Source: Microvelia longipes
Lineage: Eukaryota > Arthropoda > Insecta > Hemiptera > Veliidae
DNA: 64,000 nucleotides
NCBI GenBank assembly: GCA_018340805.1
Contig: JACMZG010000008.1
Location: forward strand, 28,059,914-28,123,913
Direction: 5' to 3'
Positions within the stretch are counted from its first letter, which is position 1. Each line of letters starts with the position of its first letter. The notes beneath the pieces are model-generated. The model did not search any database and was not told the DNA's origin. It saw only the letters and a list, made by a program, of their open reading frames with translations. A program made the position numbers and the translations under genes. Below, piece after piece: positions 47,953-61,000 of the stretch.

Positions 47953-50900
47953 ATAGGCTACGATTAAATTATAAAATAAATTTATAAATCAACCGTCATT
48001 TAAACTGCTTAATAACAACATTTATATCGTTCTGTAAAATTTGTAATTACATGTGGAAGACAGTATTATTAATAAATAGTTATTTAGGAAGCTTAATTAA
48101 CAATGAATCACATTAAAGATTATAGACTCAGCTCATAGCTCCTTTCGAAGTTTCCTAAAATAGGAATAGGATAGGGAAAATTAGTTCCATGTTTGGCAGT
48201 TTGTTTCAATATTCACAACTTATAACCTATAAATTATAGACATACATATAAAATAGTAATAAATAACTTAGAGAGAATCTGACATTAATATTACATCATA
48301 AATGCAGTAACATTAAAGATATGGTCATCTCAAATGTCAAGGTTTATACAGTAGCGAACAATATATAAACTATATTGTTACATAGTAGGACAAAAATAAT
48401 TTTGTTAAATGTATAAATAATACAAATTATTTAATATTTAATCGTTTCTATTTACACTGACCTATTAAAGCGTGCCTATCCCTCTAGCAGAGCCTAAAAT
48501 TACAATTTTTACTTTTTCTAATTCATATCGTTTGTAAATAGAAAACTTAATATATTTTGTAGCTCCCAGTATATTTATGCAGAGAGTTAAAACAAGGTTC
48601 AAAATTATTCAATACAAACTTGGTACAAATTATTAAATATTTAATCGTCTCCATTTACACTGATAAAACCTGGTGATACCTGGGATAGCTTTGCTATCCG
48701 CACAATAATTTTTAATACGACATTAAAAGACATGAAAGAATCAGCAATTTTAAAAATAAAAATAAATCGATAAAATAAAAGAGCTACAATTTCCATTAGA
48801 TGGCCAAGTCTTATTACCTTCAGCATCTTAAAAATTGAAATAGTGTATGAATTATTAGTTTAGGAGTACTTTTCTCGCATTAAAACCAAATTTTAAAAAC
48901 ATCTCTATTTTATTAATACTTTATATATTTCATATAATTATATACTTTATTTATTTCAGCAGTGATAAGAGCACACAATATTGAGTATGTAACTTATATG
49001 CCTAAATATGCCAATCAAAATACAGCAAATAAAATTCCTATATACCTTAAATGCACTGTTCCTAATAAGTCTAAATATAAAGTAAAGGTCTGTTAAGTTA
49101 TGAATAAATAAATAAAATCAAAGCATAAATATTCTAAATTCGCTCGAGAATTACACTATGTTACACTAATTTTATTAAAAAAGCCAGAGAATGTCACACT
49201 TTATTAACTCATTATACAATAACTGTATGAAATTTCAGTGCAAGAGTTGAACATAAAATGATAAAAATCAACATAATAATGAAATTATAGGTACATGAAA
49301 GTATGCGCTGCGGCGCATGAAAAGAGGCTAGTTGTTAGATATTCTATCCAGTATTAAGAGTTTTTCATCTATTACTTAGATTGATGTCCTTGAGAAAAGT
49401 TCGTGTCGGTCTTTCAAAAAGTTAACAAAATAATAACTTTAAAATATCCTTCACAAGTTTGGACATTAACTAGAATAAAGTCCTCACGCACGGACTAACA
49501 ATCCGAGTAATTCAGAAAAACCACTGAAAAACTGTGTCCTTAAAAAAGCTACACGGGTATCAGTAACAAGCCTATAATTCAATCATCTCATCAAGGATAG
49601 CTAAGAAAAACTTATGAAAAGAAATAGCTTTATTGGTTGAACAAATTATAGAGCAACAAGTAGTTTTGTCCATTTTTAGCAACCACAAGGACATAGGAGG
49701 AGAAATAGCTAAGTGATTCGACACAGACGTGGACTAATTTTGTTAATCATCTCGAAGCAAGGAAAGATATATTAAACATTAATTTTATATGATTTTTTTT
49801 AAGATTGTTAATTATAACAAATTTTTTAAAAAAATATGGGGAAATCAAATTTAACAAATAAAACCCTTACAGCTATTAATCTGATACATGCAACCAACAA
49901 CATGGTACTAATCAAATAAGCTCATTTATTATAAGAGAATTCGCTAAAAATATGCGAATTCCCATAAAAAATAATTAAATCATATTTAACTGGCTGTCAT
50001 AACAATTATTATTATCATTATTATTAGTCTGAAGGGCAGAAGTAATCCTATGCACTGCGACTTGAAGTCTTTCGTACATTTACCCTCATGATTTAGTGTT
50101 TTCTACTTCTTTAGCAGGATAATATGAGTGCGTTAACTATGCGATACTAAAACTAAACTACCGTTATACTGTTTGCAAAGATAATATGTGAAATCTATTA
50201 AGAGATTAAAAATAGTCAGGCACATTTATATTATTGATAAATAATATAATTGTTATTGTCATAACAATAGTTAAGGATAAAACATAGATTAAAGACAAGG
50301 CGGAAATAAAAGGAAAAGGCAAAAATATACGTATTTATAGGTCACTTAGGAATTTCTCAAGAGCAAGAAATATGCATACAACTATGATTTACTCCGACAC
50401 TGTTATCCTATTCTAATACATCAACAAAATATTAATTCGAGAAAAAAAAACGTGATTCGACTAATGCATTAAGAAGATATTTAGTTTAATATTGTTCTGT
50501 TAGTTATTGTTTTAAAACAAAGTTCACCACACGTGACCTTGCTGGCTAAGTATGTCTATGACTGCGAATTTTGAATATTAAACAATAATTTTTAAAAAAA
50601 ATATAATTATTTATACAAAAACAATAATAATTGTGATAAGTTTTAGGGATGGTTAAGTTTAAGAGAAGCAGTTTTAATAAGATCATCATTACTTCTTAGA
50701 AAAAAAATCTAGCCATTACAAGCAGAAGGGGAATTGTTTATACATATATGTTAAGTTAGAGAGAGTTGGAGTTATTTTACATACATATATGAAGGGAAAA
50801 TTAAAAATAAACTATAAAATTAAATATGAGAGAAGACAAACTGCCAATTTTGGAAGTAAGTTAGACATGAAACCTCTTTTTAAAAGAGACATTTAAAATT

Positions 50901-51185
50901 ATGGATATAATACACCGTTTCCACCAACTTTTCAACAATTTAAGTATCGCTAGAGGCTAAAAACGAGACAATTTGATAAAAACAGTGTTATAATTTTACT
51001 TTTAGGAATAGAAGAAAATACAAATAGGAACTGTTTTAATAGTTACACAAATATCTATTATTATTAATAAGTTTGCTGGTTCTAAACACAGAAGTGGTTT
51101 TAATAATTTAATGTACTCTGATTATATTCAAAAGTGATTTAAAGTTAATAATTCATCTATCAAGTAAATAAAAGTAAAATAAATC
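47953..51185. other. AT-rich non-coding region
   Basis: No gene recognised. 48430-48480 and 48630-48660 share the words TACAAATTATT / ATTTAATCGT.CATTTACACTGA, a short direct repeat about 200 bases apart. Confidence 0.35.
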
Positions 51186-51265
51186 TCAGCTCATTCTTGT
51201 AGAGCATTGTGTTTTTATCCATGATGACCTACATTCTTCATCTACATTGACGCAGTCACCAACTA
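51186..51265 (-). pseudogene. Tract related to 44605-44758, possible coding remnant
   Basis: Within a 62-codon minus frame the last 30 residues (EDLVGDCVNVDEE, then CRSSWIKTQCSTRMS, stop) align with the plus-strand tract at 44605-44758, which has an extra 69 bases or so in the middle. The N-terminal part of the frame (MFVIFFAGIYCAKMITYLYY) is hydrophobic and AT-driven, and not shared. No family recognised. Confidence 0.3.
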
Positions 51266-52440
51266 AATCTTCAAAATAAATCTCCTTAGACATCTGTACT
51301 ACGAATTGTGAAATGTAATACAGATAAGTAATCATTTTTGCACAATATATACCAGCAAAAAAAATCACAAACATAGGAACTAAACCCTAAACCTATAAAA
51401 GCTCTGATAATCCATGCATCACAGTTTATTAATAATTTATTAATTGCTATTACTCTATATTATATTAATAATATAAAATAATTTATTCCTTCTTTTTAAT
51501 AAGTGTAAAAAGCTACAGTATAAAAAATCAATAGAAAATCCCCTCTTGTAATGTAAGGGGTCAAGTAATATTTAATTGAGCGTTAAAAGCTGTAATGCAA
51601 AAAATACACTCAAGTTAGAAAATTTACAATATAGAATCTTTATAAAAAATACACTATACAAGAACATAATATAATACGCTTTATAGAATATAATAAAACG
51701 AAGTAACGTGAATTCTCTTTCTTATATAATGTATAAAGTATAAAAATTTTAATCTTCACATACAGGATATAAAAAATAAAAACATTATCTTTAATGAGCC
51801 TGAAAGTCACAACGGGTTCAATTCAAAGTTAGGACAAGATATTTAAATACATATAAATACGATTAGAACTAAGTAAAATATATTTTTAAAACTAAAAGAA
51901 ATCAATACGGTATTTTAGATATCAGATAGACCAAAAAGGAGCTAAATCAGCAGAAAATACAGTGGTAGGGCTACGCAAGGTTCGATAGGAAACCTTATCA
52001 ATATAGAACTCGGATAAATGCATCTCTTATTAAAGAAACCTGAATACTATACAGTATTTTAATAAAAAAAAAACACTTGACCACAGACTCTTATGTTGCC
52101 CTAACGAGTAGAGTGAAATTACGGCTACCTAAGAAAAAGACTTGACACATATTTGGCAGCCTTTGGCTTCAAAAATATAATTTTCTACATGAGTAAATAT
52201 GCCATAAGTACATTATGGCATATTTAATTTTAATAGTTTGTTATTTGAAGCACTTGAAACTTTAAAGAACTCCATCTAATTTGAATAAACAAAAATAAAC
52301 CTTAATTTAGTTATAAATTCAAACCTTTTATAAAGCTAAAGTCACCTTTATCAAAGCTTTAATAATTTTATTTCATTTTTCAAATATTAAAATTTTAGGG
52401 GTAAAGTGTCAAATCACAGGTGTATAGAAACTTTAGCCTT

Positions 52441-52441
<1 letters not shown>
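51266..52441. other. AT-rich non-coding region
   Basis: No supported gene. A perfect hairpin lies at 52195-52225. Confidence 0.35.
52195..52225. repeat. Perfect 13-base inverted repeat, 5-base loop
   Basis: AAATATGCCATAA faces TTATGGCATATTT. Confidence 0.9.

Positions 52442-52501
<60 letters not shown>
52442..52501. repeat. (TA)n microsatellite
   Basis: Uninterrupted TA dinucleotides adjoining a family A copy. Confidence 0.95.
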
Positions 52502-52503
<2 letters not shown>

Positions 52504-52540
52504 CTTTTTGTATCAGGAAGCAATCATGGCAAAATGTATT

Positions 52541-52625
52541 CGGTGTCGTTCTCAGGGCCCATATAGTACTGACCATCCTCAATGTTCCTTAATTTTTATG
52601 ATCCAACAAAAATATGGATGTACTT
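52541..52625 (-). ncRNA. 5S rRNA-like segment in family A (diverged)
   Basis: Minus-strand words TTGAGGATGGTCAGTACTAT and GGATCATAAAAATTAAGGAA keep the spacing of the better copies. Confidence 0.5.
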
Positions 52626-53198
52626 GACGTATATGGACGTACTAAAACGTAACTTGAAATAGACGACCTAATAAATAATGAACCTATTTATTAGGTAATG
52701 GTATACACATGAAGCAAATTTCTACTCAATTGGACCATTTTCCAACTTATACGTTTTTTAAAAAAAACATAAACAATCCATTCAATAAAAATTGAACTAA
52801 TACTGATAATAAGATTAAACTTAGCAAATACTTTAGTCTAATACATAGTCACATACGAGCCAAATCTCAATCCAATCAATCATTTTTCCGTGTTTTATGA
52901 TTTTTTGAAATTTTTGCTAAGTCATTATTGCGGGTTAATGACGTCATAAAAAAATTTTTCCGAATAGCACAACTACAGCGATAGACTGATTTTTGTACTA
53001 AATTTCAACTTATATACACTGGGCGCTACGATGATAACAGACGCACACACACATTTAGACCGACAACTTTGAGAAACCACTCAGGAGGCCTTGAAAACAC
53101 ATGAAACGGATAATTTTGGTTTCATCCCGGTTTCGGTTTTTTTTTGCAAACACAAGACTTTTCCTATATACCTACAGTATAAATGAGGAAAAGTAAAA
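52541..53198 (-). repeat. Family A repeat with 5S-like segment and CRE octamer
   Basis: It starts at the 5S-like segment (52541-52625; the family start to its left is replaced by TA repeat) and runs to the complete right end (CCTATATACCTACAGTATAA, ATGAGGAAAAGTAAAA). A perfect TGACGTCA octamer lies at 52939-52946. Confidence 0.88.
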
Positions 53199-54474
53199 TG
53201 TAAGGAAAAGTAAAATGAAAAAAAGATATCTAATTTCTATTAGTATTGTTATAATTTATTGTAATGTTTACTTATAATGAAACTAATATTAGCTTATTTA
53301 TATAAGTACAGCGTATAGCATACATAAGGCCAATTAATCAAATTATCATGTAATACTTTTCGTTTTGTCGTTTTAAATTACAAAGTATTAAAACGGATAT
53401 ATTATATAACTTAGCAGTAAAGTATAATTTTATTACTAAATCTGTTTCTTGTCAAGGGAAGCGAGGTTTACCGGTATACTCCTCATACTCGTACTATATA
53501 GTTGTAATAGTAAAAGTATTAAAACACTTTCCTTTTCTAATATTATTTAGGAAAGAAATATAAAATATATTATTGTAACCTTTTGCGGCTGTAAAAAGTA
53601 TAAGGGTTTTAAAAAGATATAAAATTTCTTTTTAAATTTTATAACACCGAAAATGTTAAAATGATTGCCGGAATAGATAACTAATTTATTTAATTCATTT
53701 ATTACACCAACTTAGATGTCAGTCTAACTTCACTAACGTTCACGCAGTGTAAAAATACAATATAAAAGATCAGATATAAAAACTAAATGAGACAATCAGT
53801 CATAATCCTTAATTACTTATGACGTCAATTCGAATCAACTGTAGAATCATTTCAACCAAAATCCTTTGTGAGACATTAACTCATTTCATAGAAGGTAAAA
53901 GTGAAAACATATCTTCCTAGATGCGAGTTGCCTGCAGGCATCATGGCAATTAAAGATAAAAATGATATTGATGCTGCGCGTCAGATTATAAATATAAAAT
54001 AATTTTGACTAGAAAGTGTGTCTGCATCAAAACATTATTATAGAAGTTTTTGAAGTGTAATGCATTACTTGTCTGGAAAATTTGTACACTGCATTTCAAT
54101 TATTTATAAAAAATACATTGAAATTCGATTAGTCGAATTGAATAATTTCAAAAACAACAATTTACAAAAAAAATACTTTCTCAACACTACAATTTTTTAT
54201 GTTTTAGAAGAAAGGAAATGTTATTACATTATAAAAATTCATTTCTGAAAAGAAATATTAATCCTTTTTCTTTAAGAAAAAAATATGAATGCGCTTTAAA
54301 GAGAGAAACAATTTAGATATTTTTTAATTAAAAAAAATGTTATTCAAAAGAGGAGAAAATATGATAAAAAATTATAACTATAAAAAGCTAAAATAACACA
54401 GAAAATTATGGCATAAAATAGAATAGAAGTAGAAGATTGATAGAATATATTATTTTACTTTAAATGGCCTTACT
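53199..54474. other. AT-rich non-coding region
   Basis: No gene or recognised element is visible. A short plus frame at 54060-54248 is AT-driven. Confidence 0.35.
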
Positions 54475-54620
54475 TCAGCCTCGCTGAGCTTGAACTAAAA
54501 TGTCTAGACATTGATTATATGTCTAGAACGTTGTAACTTTGGACTCGCTTCGCTCGTCCTAACTATTTAATGCTTAAGCTGGTTACAATGAACAACTTCG
54601 GTCTCGCTACGCTCGACCTC
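54475..54620 (-). repeat. Family A repeat, end fragment
   Basis: Contains GGACTCGCTTCGCTCGTCCT and CGGTCTCGCTACGCTCGACC, the duplicated block near the family start, and nothing else of the family. Confidence 0.7.
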
Positions 54621-55079
54621 AGATAACACAATGTTTTGAATGTTATATCAAGGTTAATTAAAGCTTAGAAAAAAATGCAACAGATAGCCGTCAATCAAAT
54701 AATACAGAAATTAATTTTATCTTATACTCAAAAATAGATAATATAATTGTTATATTTATATGTTATATAATTCATTGTTTATTATTTTATATTATTAATT
54801 TATCATTATATTAGATTATTATATCATTAAATCAAAAAATGTTGTTAATTTATTTGTTTTACGGCATGACATTATAATTTTGACCGATTTAAACAAACTA
54901 TCCCAAATAATTTAAACATAAATATTTTCGTCAATATCTTAAAACCAAAAACATAAATAGCTTTATGAAATGTTTACTACTAGTTCTTTATCTGATAAGA
55001 TATTTATCTTTTAATACAATGAAAAGTTTATATTTTCAAAATAGCAACTAGTTAACAAAATAAAATTTAGTGGGTCGAT
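54621..55079. other. AT-rich non-coding region
   Basis: No gene or recognised element is visible. Confidence 0.35.
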
Positions 55080-55450
55080 TTACCACTTAGTACATTATGC
55101 CAAATTTTGTTTCGATCGGTCCATTTCTTGATTTTTAATTATTTCCATTCCCGACCAGTACAAGTACTAGTAGTTGTAAGGACTTAAGTAGACCTTTTAA
55201 GACTTATAAGATGTAGACTTACTTAAGTCTTACTTTAGTGCCAAGTTTGAACTCAAACGGAAAAACTCAGCAAGAGTTTTTCGCGACACAAAAATAAAAA
55301 CACTCGCACACAGAAAGACAGGTAGAAAACAACTCAAAACGTCATAAAAGTGTCTGAAACGGATAATTATGGTGAAACCTTGAGTTCAGATTTTTAGGAA
55401 ACATAATACATTTCCTATTTATACTAATGACGAGAAAAAGTAAAAATATA
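55080..55450 (-). repeat. Family A relative, diverged
   Basis: AGTGTCTGAAACGGATAATT, CACTCGCACACAGAAAGACA and GACGAGAAAAAGTAAAA follow the order of the family right half. An internal GACTTAAGTAGACCTTTTAAG-type stretch (given here as 55180-55235) is self-complementary. Confidence 0.5.
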
Positions 55451-55551
55451 GTTAGTGCCTTACTAAAATAATTATTCTTATAACATTAATGATGTTGCTC
55501 ATTGCTATTAACACACGCATGTTTTTTGGATAGGTAGAATTATTTGACAAA

Positions 55552-55563
55552 CTATTAAATAGA
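55552..55563. repeat. Target-site duplication of MITE copy 2, left
   Basis: CTATTAAATAGA, identical to 55774-55785. Low complexity lowers its weight. Confidence 0.6.
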
Positions 55564-55773
55564 TTCATTATCAGTAGTATTGGTCTCCATTGTAAGTATA
55601 AGTTTATTTTTTATTTTTGATTATGTTTAGAAAAGATTAATAGCCTGCTATTTAATATGTCATATAGATTTTAATAACTTGAAAATGCTCTGTGTAATAA
55701 GCGAAATATTTTTTTAAATTTAAGATCTAAATTTTCATTTTAGAAAATTAAGCGCCCAAACTGATAACTTATT
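55564..55773. mobile_element. MITE with subterminal inverted repeats, copy 2
   Basis: Shares with 47598-47856 the left end ATTATCAGTAGTATTGGTCTC, the middle AGATTTTAATAACTTGAAAA and the right end AAATTTTCATTTTAGAAAAT ... GGGCG complement ... ATAACTTAT. Flanked by a 12-base duplication. Diverged from copy 1. Confidence 0.65.
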
Positions 55774-55785
55774 CTATTAAATAGA
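55774..55785. repeat. Target-site duplication of MITE copy 2, right
   Basis: CTATTAAATAGA, partner of 55552-55563. Confidence 0.6.
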
Positions 55786-56365
55786 GTTTATTGAAAGTAG
55801 AAAAGTCTAAAAGTTATCTTCCAATACATTAACTTTAAAAAACAAGCACGAGAAATTGTATAACATGTCAAAAACTCAAAATTGGAGTCAACTTCAACTT
55901 TTTCCTCAATAAAAATATCATATTAGGAAGTGTCATTAAGTCAACATTTCTTGTGAAAAATGAAAGTTATATCAGATAATAAGATAATAAGTACAAGAAA
56001 AACAACAATCCGAGAAAACCTGATGCTAAAATATATCAATAAAAAAATAAATTACTAAAGTCAAATATCAAAAAATAAATTACTTAGTTCAAATATCTAA
56101 ATGAGACAAGTTTCTTTTCACTTAACTTTTGATTATCTGTATAAACTAGTTAGAATTGGTTTAACACGTTTTTGTAAACAATTTTTATTATTTTAAAATT
56201 AATTAAGTTAAACTAGTTTTTAGTTTTATTAAGCTTATAATAACGTGTCGTTCAACTAATCATTTAGTTTGTAATAATATATCAGTAATTAGCAAGCAAT
56301 TACTATGCGATATTTCAATAAAATAATAAAAGAGCAATAAAATCAATAAATAAATTACAACTAAT
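55786..56365. other. AT-rich non-coding region
   Basis: No gene or recognised element is visible. Confidence 0.35.
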
Positions 56366-57052
56366 CGGGTAAGGGGTACCTTAGAACTTTTCCTCATCAC
56401 ATCTAATTCGCTACGCTCATCCTCTCTACTTCGGACTCGCTACGCTCATCCTCAGAATATACAATTCGTCAAATGTATACTATAAAACCTAGTAATACAA
56501 AAGTAAATATATTCGTTTCATTCCTAGCGGTCACCCATCCAGGTAGTGACCATACTTGATGCTACTTAACTTTTATGATTCAACAAAAATCATAGACATA
56601 TACATGTCGTATTTTAACGAAACTTTGCGTACGCAATGGTATACACTTGTGCTGAATTCCAACTAAATTGCATTTCCATCCGATTTTTTATATTTTTTTT
56701 TTAAAAGTACACAAGTCATTAGATAAAATTTGAACTAATGCTGATAATGAGATGAAACTTGGCCCATATGTTAGTCTTATACATGGCTACATGCTTGACA
56801 AATCTTAATACAATCGCATCTTTTTTCCGCGGTTTATGTTTGCTTAGTCATTATTGCGAGTTAATGACGTCATTAAAACAATTATTTTCCAAATAGCATA
56901 CTTACAGCGGTAGACTTATTTTGTATACAGTTTAAACTCTCTAGCATAAATACACTGGGCGCTACAATAATAACAGACACACTCACACATACAGACAGAA
57001 AACTTTATGAAAACCACTTAGGAGGCCTTAAAAACACCTGAAACGAATAATT
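56366..57052 (-). repeat. Family A repeat, nearly complete, with 5S-like segment
   Basis: Family start (GGGTAAGGGGTACC, GAACTTTTCCTCATCAC), duplicated TTCGGACTCGCTACGCTCAT block, 5S-like segment (56521-56600), GAGATGAAACTTGGCCC, CRE octamer at 56865-56872, GGGCGCTACAATAATAACAG, and CACCTGAAACGAATAATTCC, where it stops short of the usual right end. The left ACTTTTCCTCA is the complement of the right-end TGAGGAAAAGT of intact copies, suggesting terminal inverted repeats for the family. Confidence 0.9.
56521..56600 (-). ncRNA. 5S rRNA-like segment in family A (well preserved)
   Basis: On the minus strand AAAAGTTAAGTAGCATCAAG, then GGTCACTACCTGGATGGG and TGACCGCTAGGAA, matching in order and spacing the box A, intermediate element and box C of 5S rRNA. 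Confidence 0.72.
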
Positions 57053-57238
57053 CCAAAATAAATCAATAAATATACTGGTTAGAAAAAGAGACCTCATGTT
57101 TGCTCGTGAACAACGCCGTGTTTTTCTACAACAACGCCATACATACATAGCTATTTATTACAGCTAAAAAATTATTTAGCTTAAAGGGTGAAATGAAACT
57201 GTAGCAAAATAAAAAAAAATCAACATGTCTCTTCAGAG

Positions 57239-57267
57239 TTTGACCATCTACAATACAGATGGTCAAA
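57239..57267. repeat. Perfect 11-base inverted repeat, 7-base loop
   Basis: TTTGACCATCT faces AGATGGTCAAA. Confidence 0.9.
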
Positions 57268-57344
57268 ATTCTGTATCGTATAAACTATCTTTATCGTTTA
57301 ATGCGTGTTTATACCAAAGTATAATGAAATAATAAAAAGGAATC

Positions 57345-58062
57345 AGGTACGGGGTACCTCAGAACATGGGATTCGCAACGCACATCCTCTACGAGTAACA
57401 CCCTCAAATTGAGTACGGATTCGATTTGATTGTCTTCAGTATATAAAAATCATTGTATTTATTGTGCAACACGTCTTTGGACTCGCTTCGCTATCATTTA
57501 TATAGTATACGCATCCGTTTCATTCCCAGCGGTCACACATCTAGGCACTGACCACGCTCGATGCTGCTTAACTTTTAGGATCCAACAAAATTCATGGATA
57601 TACTTGTATTGAAACGAAACTTGGTAATCTTATTTAGTACGTAAAGGTATACACTGGTACTGAATTACAACACAATTACATTATTTTCCGATTTTTTAAA
57701 AATTAAAAAAAAAGATTATTCGATAAAAATTAAACTAATGCTGACAAAAACATAAAATTGGGCACATATGATTTTTGAAATTTTATCTGCTTCATTATTG
57801 AGGATTAATGACGTCATCAAACTATTTTCGATAGCACAACTACACCTAAAGACTAATTTGATATTAAAGTTTAAACTCTCTAACATAAAGCTACGATGAT
57901 AACGTACACACTGACACATTAACACACACACATACAGACTTTGTGAGACTTTAGGAGACTTTAAAAACACTTAAAACAGATAATTTAGGTGACATCCCTG
58001 TTTCGGTTTTTTTGCCAATACAATACTTTTCCTATATACTTACGGTATAAATAAGGAAAAGT
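57345..58062 (-). repeat. Family A repeat, nearly full length, with 5S-like segment
   Basis: Family start (GGTACGGGGTACCTCAGAAC), duplicated CGCTTCGC blocks, 5S-like segment (57523-57620), CRE octamer at 57809-57816, CACACACATACAGACTTTGTG, and the right end TACTTACGGTATAAATAAGG, AAAAGTAAAA. Internal deletions make it shorter than the consensus. It lies about 300 bases to the right of, and in the same orientation as, the 56366 copy. Confidence 0.9.
57523..57620 (-). ncRNA. 5S rRNA-like segment in family A (best preserved)
   Basis: Minus-strand reading gives AAGTTAAGCAGCATCGAGCG, TGGTCAGTGCCTAGATG and TGTGACCGCTGGGAA. This keeps the length and order of the 5S rRNA internal control region (box A, intermediate element, box C), with roughly four of five bases agreeing with the general eukaryotic 5S pattern by eye; many differences are C-to-T or G-to-A. 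The half of 5S upstream of box A keeps its length but has mostly decayed. It is a repeat-borne derivative, not a ribosomal gene. Confidence 0.75.
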
Positions 58063-61000
58063 AAAAATTTTAAAAAAATCATTGAAGATTCTATAAGTAT
58101 TATTTATATTTAAAAAGCAACTTTTATCCAGGACAGAAATATTTTTATGATAAATTAATTTTTGCTTTGACCTGTAACATTTATTGATTGACATATTTTT
58201 GCTTACATAAAGCGACCACAAACCTTTTAACTTTTATATAAAGCATAGAAGGAAACCAAATTCAATAACTTGTGTGTAATTGAAAAATCAGAGCTTAACA
58301 AATGATGGAAAAAGAAAATTTAAGGAGATTCTAAAAATAAAATAGTCTAAAGCGTAGCAAATTTTAGTTAATAGCCATACAAGGAAAAGGAACCATGAAG
58401 ATAGAGAAAATTAGGTTACCAGGAAGCTTTTAAAATCCAACCTGATTATTTCCTTAGAAGAACACAGCGAATTATACGTCTTTCATATCAAGTTATTTAG
58501 TTCAACGCAGATGCTTCTTTATATTGAAAAACTACAAAAACTTCAAAAGGTTTTGAAGGATTTTATAATGAGGAATTTCCAGGAAGGATTCTTTTACTAA
58601 AACTCAGTTCTTAATTCTCTTGATTAAAATAGATTCTTCTGCTCATAAAACATAGTTAAAACACAAAGACTTTTGAAAACTGTATTTTAAGAAGAATATT
58701 GAATGTCATCAAATCATTAAGATAAAGTATAATTGTCGGAGAAAGAAGATTTTTGACTAGATAATTATAAGAGAAAGTAATTTTTACTATTAAAATAATA
58801 CATCCGGTTAATTTATTCTTATTTTTATAACATCTAACTGTCCATTTCTTTCTATGTTGACCCTGACACGCCTAATATATTCAAGTTTAATTAACAAGAA
58901 TAAAAGTCATATAACGTGGGATGATACAGCGCCAGGGAAGTTCACCTACGCAGTTAGGAACTCTAGAGAACTTAGGTATTCATGAGGAAAGACACATCAC
59001 TCGTAATGCACTTCTACCAGGTAACTAAGAAGATGCTAGTGAACAACAAATACGAGACTTGTTCCAGACAGACAAACATGTGTTACAAATTAAACAAACC
59101 AATGTACAGTAAACAGATAGCATTCTCAAGATAAAATCAAACAATAAAAAAATGTAAATCAATGTTTAAATAAATATCACGAGTTGATTAACATAAAAAG
59201 AAGGGATTAACCGTTCTCAGTGTAAAGGCAGGTTAAACTGATTACAACTTAAAAATTTAAAAGGAAAATAGTTTTAAAAGGGCAGACACAGTTTAGACTG
59301 TCAAAGAATCAGAAGGTCACAATGACTAAGCGGTCAATTTTAACATAGTTAAAAAATATTACGCATAAAAAAATAAAAGTATTATTAGGAGTAAATTAAT
59401 AAGAATTTTAGGACTGGTTAGTAAAACCTAAACTGTTTTTTTGTGCATTCTTAAAAATTATTCATTCTTGCTGTAAACACCGCTCTATAACTTAAAATGA
59501 AATTATTTTATTTCGGTTGATGGTTTTTGAAATTAAAACGACCTACCTTGTTTATATAATTATCCCATATCATTTCATTATAAGGTCCCCAAGTGATTAT
59601 TTCAGTGTTTTCGACACGTCAGCCACTAACGTGGCTAACCCAAGCTAGTAAAGTAGCTGCAAAGTTACTGTTCGTAAACGGCCATATTAGAAAGTACAAT
59701 TGGAAAATGGTAAAACTATTTTCCATGTTAAAATTTTTTTTAATGAAAAAGCAATGTCATCAAGGAGGGGGATGTGATTTGTTTAGTAGTCCGAAAGGAT
59801 CCGCAAGCTTCTATACGATGGAAAAGCCTGGTTTAAGCACTGCCAGTTTCCTAATAAGTTGGACGTAACAGAACATACTAGCACAGGACATAGAGTCGAG
59901 TCGACGAAAATGTACGATGTACGAAATGTATGATGACAGTGACTAAGTCACAAAGAATAGATTAGATTTCAGAAGTCGAATGTTGCAAGTTAAATTCTAA
60001 GGTATTCTTTCACAAAATAGTTTTCCATCAAAATTGATCCAAATTTCATCCACATCGAGGAAAGGATGTTTTATTTCCGTTTGTAGTTTCTTTCAAAAAT
60101 ACATCGATTTAACCTGTCGCAAATTGTTCAAAACAATAAAATAGTAAAAATAATTTCAAATCCAATACAATATTGGATTTGATAAAATATTGGAATAATA
60201 TTTTTTCATAACTATGCAAATTAATAATTTATTGAAGAAACGTATTAAACATTCAGGATGAACAACCTAAATACAATTTCAAATATCGAAAGACTCTATT
60301 GGATTAAAATACAATAAAAACTAACAATTTTCACAAGTTCAATCACCCATATTTAGCATTGTATCCATTGTAAGTAATACAAAGGGAGGAAATAAATAAA
60401 CATTAAAATATATAATAAAATCATAGGATACAATAAAATTAGGAGTTTTTAGCGAATTTTTTCAAAACGTTGCGCTGCTATTACGCATTTTGTTAATTCT
60501 TCGGGTGTTTTAACCTGACTTAATAAATCCCTCATATCAAGTAGATATTTAAATTTTAGAGCCACAAAATTATAAAGTTTAAACTTATCAAATTCTCTAA
60601 AAAGTAATACCATTAATAATTGTAATATTTCATAAAATATGCCCTAAATTTTTAGTCATAAGCAAACAACTTCTTGGCCCCGCAGGAGATAGAGCTGAAA
60701 TCTTCCATCTCCGTTGAATAATTAAATTTATCTACGACATGTCAACTAATATTAACAGATAGAAAACAAGCAAGCAATCGTGGAACGAGGCTTTCTAACC
60801 TATAAGCTTAAAATTATACTAGTATAATATTATTAAGGTAGCATGTTGCATGTTTACAATGAAGTAAACATCCAGTCACATAATTATCTCGAGAACAATA
60901 CTAGCCCAATCTTATACAATAACTAGTAATCAGTAATGTGGTTAAGGACTCAATAACACTTTTTACAAATTTTTTTATTTAATTTTATAAACGTTCATAC

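Noticed and set aside
57523..57620. A genuine 5S rRNA gene
   Set aside because: Only the internal control region is well kept, the 5' half has decayed, and the segment recurs inside a longer dispersed repeat.
59593..59868. 91-codon plus frame as a gene
   Set aside because: No domain, no codon bias distinct from the surroundings, and no splice or polyadenylation context.
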